Source: Desmonostoc muscorum LEGE 12446 (lineage in GTDB: Bacteria > Cyanobacteriota > Cyanobacteriia > Cyanobacteriales > Nostocaceae). From it: a stretch of DNA of 64,000 nucleotides. Of the stretch, positions 56,769 through 64,000 are shown one piece after another; positions within the stretch are counted from its first letter, which is position 1, and each line of letters opens with the position of its first letter. Location: NCBI RefSeq assembly GCF_015207005.2, contig NZ_JADEXS020000001.1:310001-374000 (forward strand). Direction: 5' to 3'. Under the pieces are notes generated by a model that saw only the letters and a program-made list of their open reading frames with translations, was not told the DNA's origin and searched no databases. A program made the translations under genes and the position numbers.

Positions 56769-57275
56769 ATGCCTGATTCTTCTTTTCGCTCTTCGATGAT
56801 TGAACCTGATTCCAAAGCACCTACCTTAAAGCGCCTCCGCCAAATCAGTCGGCTGCTGGATAATGCTATCACTATTCCCGGAACCAAAGTTGGTATTGGT
56901 ATAGATCCAATTTTAGGATTACTACCTATTGGTGGCGATTTTTTGGGAATCATGTTTTCTTGCTACATCATTTTAGAAGCAGCACGTCTGGGTGTATCTA
57001 GAGCCTCCTTAGGCAGAATGGTTGTGAATGTAATTATTGATGGCTTAGTAGGCGCTATCCCAATTTTGGGAGACTTTTTTGATATTGCCTGGACAGCTAA
57101 CAATTATAATCTCAAGCTATTGGAAGAACACTTAAAGTTTCCCAGCCAGCAAAAGAGTGCAGATAAGTGGTTTATCATGGCTCTTTTGGTTGGATTGTTG
57201 CTCGTCTCCATTGTCTTAGTTGCATTACCCGTGATCCTAATTAGAATATTGTGGAATGCCTTAACTGGCACTTAA
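56769..57275 (+). CDS. DUF4112 domain membrane protein
   Basis: The 168-residue protein shows the DUF4112 pattern: LRQISRLLDNAITIPGTKVG, GIDPILGLLPIGGDFLG and GLVGAIPILGDFFDIAWTAN. An additional C-terminal helix (about 140-163) follows. It has no established function. It is on the same strand, 96 bases after the YihY gene. Confidence 0.9.
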   Translation: MPDSSFRSSMIEPDSKAPTLKRLRQISRLLDNAITIPGTKVGIGIDPILGLLPIGGDFLGIMFSCYIILEAARLGVSRASLGRMVVNVIIDGLVGAIPILGDFFDIAWTANNYNLKLLEEHLKFPSQQKSADKWFIMALLVGLLLVSIVLVALPVILIRILWNALTGT

Positions 57276-57493
57276 ATTATCATAATTCAGAATTCAGAAG
57301 TCAGAATTAAGAAGACTTTAAAACCCAAGCTTAATAATTGGAATAATATTCAAAAGCTATAGTATCCTTGATTTTACATTCATTCTGAATTCTGAACGGC
57401 AGTTGCTTGATGCCGGCGGCAGTTCCTCTTTGGGGAAACCACCAAGACCGGACTGCCTGCTCCTGAATTCTGAATTCTCACCTAAAATTATTG
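57276..57493. repeat. Short intergenic repeats
   Basis: Repeats of the ATTCTGAATT/AATTCAGAA type surround a GC-rich palindromic stretch at about 57399-57462 (GGCAGTTGCTTGATGCCGGC). The style matches the other gaps of the window. Confidence 0.55.
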
Positions 57494-58459
57494 ATGAATA
57501 TAGGAATGAAAGATTGGTGGCAAGCCACTTTTCCTAAAGGGCGGCAAAATTTGGTTATTACTGATGCTCATGGCTATCCTGTACAAATTGCTTATGGCGA
57601 AAAAGGTAGAGGTAAACCGCTAATTCTCCTACATGGTATGGGCAGTTGGAGCTACAATTGGCGCCACATGATAGCACCATTATCTAAACATTTTCGGGTA
57701 ATTTGTTTTGATGCCAAAGGCTTTGGTTTTTCTGAAAAACCATTGTCTAGAAGAGAACACAACGGTCATCAAGTTATTGAGTTTCAAAGAATTATTCAGG
57801 CATTGTGTGATGAACCAGCAGTCATTGTAGCTGAATCCCTGGGAGGATTAGTTGCCCTAGCCCTTGCTGAAGAATATCCCGAATTAATCGGGCGCTTGGT
57901 AGTAGTAAACGTACCTATCTTTACTGAACATTTACCCCATTGGTCTATGTGGTTACTTGCCCAAACACCTCTAGAAATAATGCAAACAATAGACTCTTTG
58001 CGTTTAGTAAATCTGTTTGCACCCTTATTTAGAGAAATAATGGCAACAGAAAGACGTGCGGTACTATTCGATCCTTCAATTCTCACACAGGAAGATATCT
58101 ATTGGATAACTTACCCTTTTCTTGAATTACCTGGTACGATCGCCAAAGTTGCCGAAGAATTACAAATAGCAGCCCGGGAAATAGAGAATTGGCAAGCAAA
58201 TAAGCCAAATATGCTCACTAAAATTCAAAATAAATTGAATAAAATTCAGTGTCCTACACTAGTTTTGTGGGGTGAGCAAGATAGTTGGTTTCCTGCTAGT
58301 CATGGTGAAAAATTACATCAGCATATCCCCAATTCCAAATTTCAAATTTTGTCTAACTGCTGTCACGATGCTTCAACTGGTGCTTCTGAGGTACTAAATA
58401 CAGCAATTCTAGAGTTTTTGCAAGACACTGGCTTTTATAGCAATCGCCAAGGCAGTTAA
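57494..58459 (+). CDS. Alpha/beta hydrolase
   Basis: The 321-residue protein has oxyanion block LILLHGMGSWSYNW, nucleophile elbow VAESLGGLVAL, acid residue in LWGEQDSWFP and a histidine in NCCHDAS. It resembles the epoxide hydrolase/haloalkane dehalogenase-like group of alpha/beta hydrolases; the substrate is unknown. The ATG at 57494 follows a TTG codon that is a weaker start. Confidence 0.87.
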   Translation: MNIGMKDWWQATFPKGRQNLVITDAHGYPVQIAYGEKGRGKPLILLHGMGSWSYNWRHMIAPLSKHFRVICFDAKGFGFSEKPLSRREHNGHQVIEFQRIIQALCDEPAVIVAESLGGLVALALAEEYPELIGRLVVVNVPIFTEHLPHWSMWLLAQTPLEIMQTIDSLRLVNLFAPLFREIMATERRAVLFDPSILTQEDIYWITYPFLELPGTIAKVAEELQIAAREIENWQANKPNMLTKIQNKLNKIQCPTLVLWGEQDSWFPASHGEKLHQHIPNSKFQILSNCCHDASTGASEVLNTAILEFLQDTGFYSNRQGS

Positions 58460-58476
58460 GACACAACATATAAGAT

Positions 58477-58584
58477 ATGAGTGGGGGAGTTATTCCTTTG
58501 CTCAATATTCTGGTTGCAGTCAAAGTGGCGTTGGGTTCGTGGGCAGTGATTTTGGTTTTTATTTGTTATCGGGGCTTGTTGTAA
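58477..58584 (+). CDS. Very small hydrophobic protein (35 residues)
   Basis: ATG 58477 to TAA 58582 encodes a peptide that is almost one membrane helix (LLNILVAVKVALGSWAVILV). It lies 18 bases after the hydrolase and 39 before the next gene. Coding is plausible but unproven. Confidence 0.3.
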   Translation: MSGGVIPLLNILVAVKVALGSWAVILVFICYRGLL

Positions 58585-58622
58585 ACTTGTTGTAATTTTC
58601 AAAGCCTGTGAGGTGTAAAACC

Positions 58623-59975
58623 ATGACTCATGCTTGCTGCGGCCCTGGCTACGCTTCTCCAGAAGCAGCCATCAAAGCCCAAAGAGAAAAGGTGCTTTAC
58701 GCGATCGCCCTTTATACTGGCACTGGTATCGAAGAACCAGATTATCTTGCTACTGTAGACGTTGACCCCAATTCCCCCACCTATTCCCAAGTGATTCATC
58801 GTCTATCTATGCCTTATCTTGGCGATGAATTACATCACTTTGGCTGGAATGCTTGTAGTTCTTGTCACGGCGACGCTAGCAAATTACGTAGATTTACGGT
58901 AATACCTGGGCAACGTTCTAGCCGCATCTATATTGTTGATACCGCAGATAGCAAGGCGCCAAAACTGCACAAGGTCATTGAACCACAAGAAATTCAAGAA
59001 AAAACTAATTTAACCGCCCCCCACACAGTACACTGCCTAGCAGATGGTCATGTGATGATTTCCATGCTCGGCGACAGTGAGGGAAATGGCCCTGGTGGCT
59101 TTTTGTTACTGGATGAAAATTTTGATATTGCTGGACGTTGGGAACGCCAAGCTGATGGGATGCGGTTTAACTATGACTTTTGGTATCAACCTCGTCATAA
59201 CGTCATGGTGAGTAGTGAGTGGGGCGCACCCAAAACCTATTATCCTGGTTTTGACCTCAACGATGTAGCAGCTGATAACTATGGTCATCATATACATTTC
59301 TGGGATTGGTCAACACGGGAAATTATCCAAAGTTTTGACTTAGGACAAGAAGGATTAATTCCCTTAGAACTGCGCTTTCACCATAACCCCGACAGCACTC
59401 ATGGGTTTGTCGCCGCAGCACTCAGTAGTAATGTTTGGCATTGGCACAAACCTAATGGTCATTGGGAAATAGAGAAAGTAATTGATATACCTTCACAAGA
59501 AGTGGAAGGCTGGCCGATACCAGTGCCATCGTTGATTACTGATATCTTGATTTCAATGTGCGATCGCTATATTTACTTTTCCAATTGGCTGCATGGAGAT
59601 ATCCGCCAATATGATATCAGTGACCCAGCCCATCCTCAACTTACTGGTCAAGTTTGGTGCGGTGGTTTGTTAGGTAATGGTGGTGAAGTTCAAGGTCATA
59701 AATTAGCTGGCGGCCCGCAAATGCTACAGCTGAGTCTGGATGGTAAACGGCTTTATGTGACGAATTCCCTATTTAGCACTTGGGATAATCAGTTTTATCC
59801 TGATTTATCTAAAACCGGCTCATATTTATTACAGATTGACTGCGACACTGAAAATGGCGGACTAAAAATCAACGAAGACTTCTACGTTGACTTTGGCCAA
59901 GAACCAGCAGGCCCCTCTCGCGCTCACGAGATGCGCTATCCTGGCGGTGATTGCACTTCAGATATTTGGATCTAA
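58623..59975 (+). CDS. Selenium-binding protein family (methanethiol oxidase type)
   Basis: The 450-residue protein matches the SBP56/methanethiol oxidase family. It shows [20 protein letters not shown], the metal/selenium-linked CSSCHGD motif, [20 protein letters not shown] and [17 protein letters not shown] at the end. Bacterial members oxidise methanethiol to formaldehyde, sulfide and peroxide, which would fit the organosulfur genes sfnB/sfnG at 32-35 kb. ATG 58623 is the family start; a GTG five codons upstream is unlikely. Confidence 0.92.
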   Translation: MTHACCGPGYASPEAAIKAQREKVLYAIALYTGTGIEEPDYLATVDVDPNSPTYSQVIHRLSMPYLGDELHHFGWNACSSCHGDASKLRRFTVIPGQRSSRIYIVDTADSKAPKLHKVIEPQEIQEKTNLTAPHTVHCLADGHVMISMLGDSEGNGPGGFLLLDENFDIAGRWERQADGMRFNYDFWYQPRHNVMVSSEWGAPKTYYPGFDLNDVAADNYGHHIHFWDWSTREIIQSFDLGQEGLIPLELRFHHNPDSTHGFVAAALSSNVWHWHKPNGHWEIEKVIDIPSQEVEGWPIPVPSLITDILISMCDRYIYFSNWLHGDIRQYDISDPAHPQLTGQVWCGGLLGNGGEVQGHKLAGGPQMLQLSLDGKRLYVTNSLFSTWDNQFYPDLSKTGSYLLQIDCDTENGGLKINEDFYVDFGQEPAGPSRAHEMRYPGGDCTSDIWI

Positions 59976-60009
59976 CCTCATTTCACGAAATACCTGATAC
60001 AGATAGATA

Positions 60010-60039
60010 TGTAGGGGCGTACAGCTGTACGCCCCTACA
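60010..60039. repeat. Perfect 30-bp palindrome
   Basis: TGTAGGGGCGTACAG and its inverse. It shares the design GTAGGG...ACAGCTGT...CCCTAC with the core at 19342-19369 and so belongs to one dispersed family. Confidence 0.8.
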
Positions 60040-60189
60040 GTCGATTCGTGTGTTGCGAAGATTTTTGGAAATGGACGACGGAGGGACACGGGGACACGGG
60101 GAGTTTTGAATAGTAAGTGATTATCCCAACTTGACATCACAAGGAGTCATGAAAATTTCTTTTCCCCACTCCCCAATCCAGCGATTTGC

Positions 60190-61194
60190 CTACACGCGAT
60201 TCCCTGCGGGATACTGATGCCCTAAAATGGTATGGGGTGTGTAGGGTTCTTCCAAGTATTTGCGTTCTTCATCTGAAAGCTGCAAATCCACAGCCTCAAC
60301 TGCTTCTTTGAGATGTTCTATCTTACTAGCGCCAATGATTGGGGCTGTCACGCCTGGTTGATGTAATAACCAAGCTAGGGCTATTTGTGCTGGTTTGACG
60401 CCGCGTTTTTGGGCTAACTCGACGACGCGATTGACTATTTGAAAATCTGAATCTTGATAGTAGAGTTTGTGGGCAAATTCGTCGGTTTTCGCCCGCACAG
60501 TTTGACCATAGTCTTCTTTGCTGCGATTACCAGCCAAAAAGCCTCGCGCTAAGGGACTCCAGGGAATAATTCCAATTCCTTGGTCTAAAGATAGAGGTAT
60601 GATTTCTCTTTCTTCTTCTCTATAAACGAGGTTGTAGTGGTTTTGTATGGATACAAAGCGATTCCAACCATGTTGATCGGCTAGGAAAAGGGCTTTGGCA
60701 AACTGCCATGCGTAAACACTCGATATACCCAGGTAACGAACTTTACCTATTTTTACCAGGTCGTGCAGCGCTTCTAGGGTTTCCTCAATTGGTGTTTCAT
60801 AGTCCCAACGGTGGATCTGGTACAAATCCACATAATCGGTCTGTAGCCGCCGCAATGAGGCATCAATGCCATCAAAAATATGTTTGCGAGATAGTCCGCG
60901 ATCGTTGGGACCATCACCGATTTTGCCGTGAACTTTGGTAGCAATTACAACTTGATCTCTTTTGGCAAAGTCTTTTAATGCTCGTCCGACTATTTCTTCG
61001 CTGACACCTAAGGAATAAACATCGGCGGTGTCAAAGAAGTTAATCCCTAACTCCAAAGCCAGCTTGATAAAAGGGCGACTTTCTTCTTCTTCTAATACCC
61101 ATTCTCGCAATTTGCGATCGCCATAAGTCATGGTGCCCAAAGCAATGCGCGATACTTTCAGTCCACTTTTTCCGAGATTTACGTATGTGGTCAT
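60190..61194 (-). CDS. Aldo/keto reductase
   Basis: The 334-residue NAD(P)H-dependent reductase has the tetrad DTADVYSLG (Asp, Tyr), ATKVHG (Lys) and YQIHRWD (His), and the cofactor-binding block GASKIEHLKEAVEAV. Its start overlaps the stop of the TPR gene by four bases (ATGA), so the two are translationally coupled. The substrate is unknown. Confidence 0.92.
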   Translation of the reverse strand: MTTYVNLGKSGLKVSRIALGTMTYGDRKLREWVLEEEESRPFIKLALELGINFFDTADVYSLGVSEEIVGRALKDFAKRDQVVIATKVHGKIGDGPNDRGLSRKHIFDGIDASLRRLQTDYVDLYQIHRWDYETPIEETLEALHDLVKIGKVRYLGISSVYAWQFAKALFLADQHGWNRFVSIQNHYNLVYREEEREIIPLSLDQGIGIIPWSPLARGFLAGNRSKEDYGQTVRAKTDEFAHKLYYQDSDFQIVNRVVELAQKRGVKPAQIALAWLLHQPGVTAPIIGASKIEHLKEAVEAVDLQLSDEERKYLEEPYTPHTILGHQYPAGNRV

Positions 61195-62588
61195 ACTGTT
61201 TGCTCTACTTTTTGATAACGTTGTGATAGTTTTAAAGCCAGTTGGGAAGCTCGATGTGCTTCATCGGTGCGTCCTATTTGGCTGTAAGTCTTAGCTAATT
61301 CCCGCTGAATTACTGGAATGTTGTTGCGGGCAGCTTGGCGTTTTTCCAGAACATTCAAGGCTTTGTGATACTGCCTTTGGCGTATTAAAGCATCAAGATA
61401 AATTTGCTCAAATAAGTCTCGTTGAGCATGAGATCCACCCGTGGATTGTAACTCTGGCAATACCGGCTCTAATTGAGCGATCGCTTTGTTCCAATCTCCA
61501 CGAGCATGAGCTATCATCCCCTTAGCCGCAGGTACTCCGATCTTTGCCCAAGTACGTCTAGCATAGGGTAATACTTTATCAACATGACGTTGCATACTCT
61601 CCAACATTTCACCCGCCCAGTCTTCTTTACCACCCCGCACCAGTGCATAGATGTATTGCAAATCCAAGAACGCCAGGACATGTTCGTGTAGTCGTGGTTG
61701 CAAATAGCCAGCAAGTTCTTGCCAGCGCGAACCCACATCTACACCGCGTAACTCTAGCCTTAGCAACAGAGAGATCGCATTTATCTGCTCACGCCCACTG
61801 TCTTTTTTGGCACGTCCCCAGATGCGGGTGTCGTATATTTCCAGTACCTTGGCAAAATTTTCAATATCCAGGTAGTAAAGGGATGTGTGCCACCAAAGAT
61901 GTCCATAAAAAGCCGAACTGCCAGATTCCCAAGTATCACTGAGACTTTCCATTAAGGTAATCCCTTCTTCCAGGCGTCCTGAGGTTTCTAACACATGAGC
62001 AATGGCGTGGTGTGCCCAACGGTTATCTCGTTTCAGGGCGATCGCAAGTCTGGCATATGTTTCTGCTTCTGGTATCCGATGGCACTCTTCTAGCCCAAAT
62101 GCCAGCATCCCGTAGATATAGGGGTTGTCTTGATTGGCGGCGAAAACTTTTTCGGCAATCCGCAGCAGCCCCTGACTGTTACCAGTATTTCTATAGTGAT
62201 ACTGGGCTACATGCACTGAGGCTAAATCGCGGGGATAGCTATCAGTAATCGCTTCATGATAAGCGATCGCTTGCTGGATATCGCGGTTTGCCCAAGCTTC
62301 TATTGCTGCAACGTAAAGTTTTTCGCGCTCATTGGCTCTTTTGAGGTTTGCTTTGGCCACATTCAGATAAGATGTTGCCTGGGTTAAGCCAACAGAGCCA
62401 CCAGCAAACAAGTAAAATGCGGCAACTTGAGCATTGGCGATCGCACAAGCCGGATCTGCCTCAATTGCTTTGAAAATAACTTGAGCATCGTTGCCAACGC
62501 TGAATAATTGATCCACAAAGCTATTGATGGCATCTATCGCAGCTGATGAATCGGTAGTAATTTCGAGTCCAAATGAATCTTTGACCAT
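61191..62588 (-). CDS. Tetratricopeptide-repeat protein (TTC38-like)
   Basis: The 465-residue helical protein has repeated TPR-type helix pairs throughout, for example PYIYGMLAFGLEECHRIPEA, HHAIAHVLETSGRLEEGI and ELAKTYSQIGRTDEAHRASQ. It resembles TTC38-like proteins with the block GLEECHRIPEAETYARLAI. No catalytic motif is seen, so it is probably a scaffold. It is coupled to the aldo/keto reductase gene downstream. Confidence 0.85.
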   Translation of the reverse strand: MVKDSFGLEITTDSSAAIDAINSFVDQLFSVGNDAQVIFKAIEADPACAIANAQVAAFYLFAGGSVGLTQATSYLNVAKANLKRANEREKLYVAAIEAWANRDIQQAIAYHEAITDSYPRDLASVHVAQYHYRNTGNSQGLLRIAEKVFAANQDNPYIYGMLAFGLEECHRIPEAETYARLAIALKRDNRWAHHAIAHVLETSGRLEEGITLMESLSDTWESGSSAFYGHLWWHTSLYYLDIENFAKVLEIYDTRIWGRAKKDSGREQINAISLLLRLELRGVDVGSRWQELAGYLQPRLHEHVLAFLDLQYIYALVRGGKEDWAGEMLESMQRHVDKVLPYARRTWAKIGVPAAKGMIAHARGDWNKAIAQLEPVLPELQSTGGSHAQRDLFEQIYLDALIRQRQYHKALNVLEKRQAARNNIPVIQRELAKTYSQIGRTDEAHRASQLALKLSQRYQKVEQTV

Positions 62589-63062
62589 TGGTTTTCCCAG
62601 AGCATTGCACAGCTACAAGGGTTACTTTGCAAAAGCTAAGTTATAAACTACTGTATCTCAATCAGGTAACCGGAGTTAATTTTTAGATGAAGAATTTCCG
62701 ATAAAAAATGCTGTGATGGCGATCGCTTTTCTTGAAAGTAAGTACAGCTTTGCGTAAAATCGTGGCGAATTGAGGGTTGAAGTTCAAGTGTATACCCAAT
62801 ACTGCTCGGATAAGCTCTTGAGGCAGGGGAGGCAGGGGAGGCAAAACTCAACGCCAGCCTCGATTTCTTCCCCTGATCAAGAACAGCTTGCCTCAACCAA
62901 GAAATTCCAAAACCTACGCAGTATTGCATTGCACCCCACCCCTTAATTCCCTCCTGAAGAGCGGGGAGGGGAGACAAAGCGTAGCTTTGGCGGGGTGGGG
63001 TTCTTAGGTTTTAATAAGTAATCAAGCGGACATGATATTACCTGAAAATTGCTGTGATTGCC
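62589..63062. other. Intergenic region with a palindromic repeat
   Basis: About 470 bases. It contains the GC-rich palindrome at 62933-63003 and short GGCAGGGGA repeats near 62822. A minus-strand frame (62648-62977) crosses these repeats and is not called. Confidence 0.5.
62933..63003. repeat. GC-rich palindromic repeat, family member 3
   Basis: ACCCCACCCC ... CCCTCC ... GGGGAGGGGA ... CGGGGTGGGGT, related to 9889-9964 and 44887-44957. Confidence 0.7.
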
Positions 63063-63383
63063 ATGAAAAGTTACCGAGTGCAGCTTCTTAATCGCCATAA
63101 CTTCGTTGTAGAGGTGGCAGAAAGTCAGTACATCTTAGATGCTGTAGAAGCCACGGGTTTGCGCTTACCTGTGGGTTGTCGATACGGTGCTTGCATTACC
63201 TGTGCAGCGCGTCTAATTGAGGGTGAAGTTGATCAGTCTGAGGCGATCGCACTTAAATCTGCACAAGAGGCGATGGGTTATGTTTTGCTTTGCATTGCCT
63301 ATCCCCGCTCAGATTGCAAGTTTGAGGTGGGTGTAGAGTGCCAAGATCAACTTTACATTAATCCCTTTAAAGGTCGTCGCTGA
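63063..63383 (+). CDS. Plant-type 2Fe-2S ferredoxin
   Basis: The 106-residue ferredoxin has the cluster ligands CRYGACITC (C-x4-C-x2-C) and a fourth cysteine in VLLCIAYP. It differs from photosynthetic PetF in its basic C-terminus (NPFKGRR), suggesting a dedicated redox partner. ATG 63063 was chosen; the GTG three codons upstream is unlikely. Confidence 0.92.
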   Translation: MKSYRVQLLNRHNFVVEVAESQYILDAVEATGLRLPVGCRYGACITCAARLIEGEVDQSEAIALKSAQEAMGYVLLCIAYPRSDCKFEVGVECQDQLYINPFKGRR

Positions 63384-63533
63384 TGTGCATTTATCAGATA
63401 TGTTGTTAAAATTACAGTTGCCTCCAACTAGGTGGAGATAATTAAACGTAAAATGCAAACCAGTGAAATCAGCTTCCTGAATAGCTTTTACCTTTTGCTT
63501 GCTGCCTCGTGCCTTTTATCTAATTAAGCTTGT

Positions 63534-64000
63534 ATGGCTACTATTGTTACTCAAACTCTACTTGAAGAGTTGCGTCCAGGCGATCGCCTCACATATCACG
63601 GTGTCGATTGGGATATAGAAGATTACAGCACTTATCAAGATTCTAAAGGTTATCAAACTGATGAGTGGTTGTTGACTTCAAAGGGGGGATCGGAATATTA
63701 CTTGCTGCGAGAATTTGATCCAGATAACGCCCAATATGATGTAACTTGGTATCTTGCTAACCCGGTGCAAAATTGTCGCATATTTCTACCAGATTCCCAG
63801 GAAAATATACTTCCTAGACTATGGCAAGAGATGCAATCACTAGCTAACCCATATCCAGAATTGCTACTTTTTCACAAACCCTATTACTTTGAATCTCAAA
63901 CCCAAGGAAGCTATGAAGCGGAAGAAGAAACAACATCTCGCATCACTTGGGATTATTGGGATCAAGACCATCATATAAATTTAGCTATAGAAGCTTTTCC
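63534..64000 (+). CDS. DUF4178-type protein, truncated by the window end
   Basis: The open frame from ATG 63534 runs off the window with no stop. The first 155 residues include RPGDRLTYHGVDWDIEDYST and DEWLLTSKGGSEYYLLRE, matching DUF4178 domains, then a second part (HKPYYFESQTQGSYEAEEET). The function is unknown. The gene is partial here because of the window boundary. Confidence 0.7.
   Translation, partial: MATIVTQTLLEELRPGDRLTYHGVDWDIEDYSTYQDSKGYQTDEWLLTSKGGSEYYLLREFDPDNAQYDVTWYLANPVQNCRIFLPDSQENILPRLWQEMQSLANPYPELLLFHKPYYFESQTQGSYEAEEETTSRITWDYWDQDHHINLAIEAF

Noticed and set aside
62648..62977. Minus-strand frame across the 62.9-kb palindrome
   Set aside because: It translates the repeat itself and has no protein features.

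Overview
The window is chromosomal DNA of a filamentous, Nostoc-like (Nostocales) cyanobacterium. The evidence is the dense HIP1 octamer GCGATCGC, the short intergenic tandem repeats and palindromes typical of Nostoc and Anabaena, and the gene content: two devBCA exporters, nucA with its inhibitor nuiA, a ComFB protein near an ECF sigma/anti-sigma pair, and a kdp operon whose KdpD has no kinase domain.

Layout. 0-3.9 kb holds a broken hydrolase, trmFO, a small membrane protein, an M23 murein-hydrolase-type gene and tRNA-Arg(CCG). 3.9-8.7 kb is a compact AT-rich island bounded by a perfect 48-bp repeat of the 3' part of that tRNA. It carries a McrB-type AAA+ NTPase with a large partner protein, an orphan piece that looks like a type I restriction subunit C-terminus, and two small genes; no integrase is visible. 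8.7-10.6 kb holds a decayed REP-associated transposase, a Uma2-family gene with a small overlapping partner, a large palindromic element and a small membrane protein. 10.7-23.2 kb holds a methyltransferase, a TetR regulator divergent from a first devBCA operon with candidate operators in the promoter, a hydrolase, the convergent nuiA/nucA pair, and a second devBCA operon. 24-32 kb is envelope and housekeeping: M23 peptidase, ComFB protein, L,D-transpeptidase, SigG-type sigma factor and membrane anti-sigma factor, a GGCT-fold protein and leuS. 32-35 kb holds sfnB and sfnG (organosulfur scavenging). 35-41 kb is the kdpA-B-(broken small subunit)-C-D operon. 42-44.7 kb holds three tandem DUF29 genes, the third with a nonsense codon, and a dienelactone hydrolase. 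45-55 kb is a peptide-secretion locus on the minus strand. 55.6-64 kb holds YihY/BrkB, DUF4112, an alpha/beta hydrolase, a selenium-binding/methanethiol-oxidase protein, an aldo/keto reductase coupled to a TPR protein, a ferredoxin and a truncated DUF4178 gene.

The most notable system is at 45.2-55.1 kb. Five tandem genes encode 77-83 residue precursors with an almost invariant double-glycine leader and cysteine-free, Ser/Gly/Asn-rich cores. They are followed by a C39-peptidase ABC exporter, an HlyD adaptor, a degenerate kinase-like protein, a NarL-type response regulator and a CHASE2 sensor kinase. No modifying enzyme is present. This reads as a self-contained, signal-responsive module secreting a family of unmodified bacteriocin-like peptides. 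The second most notable is the tRNA-bounded McrBC-like island, whose large subunit lacks a canonical PD-(D/E)xK signature.
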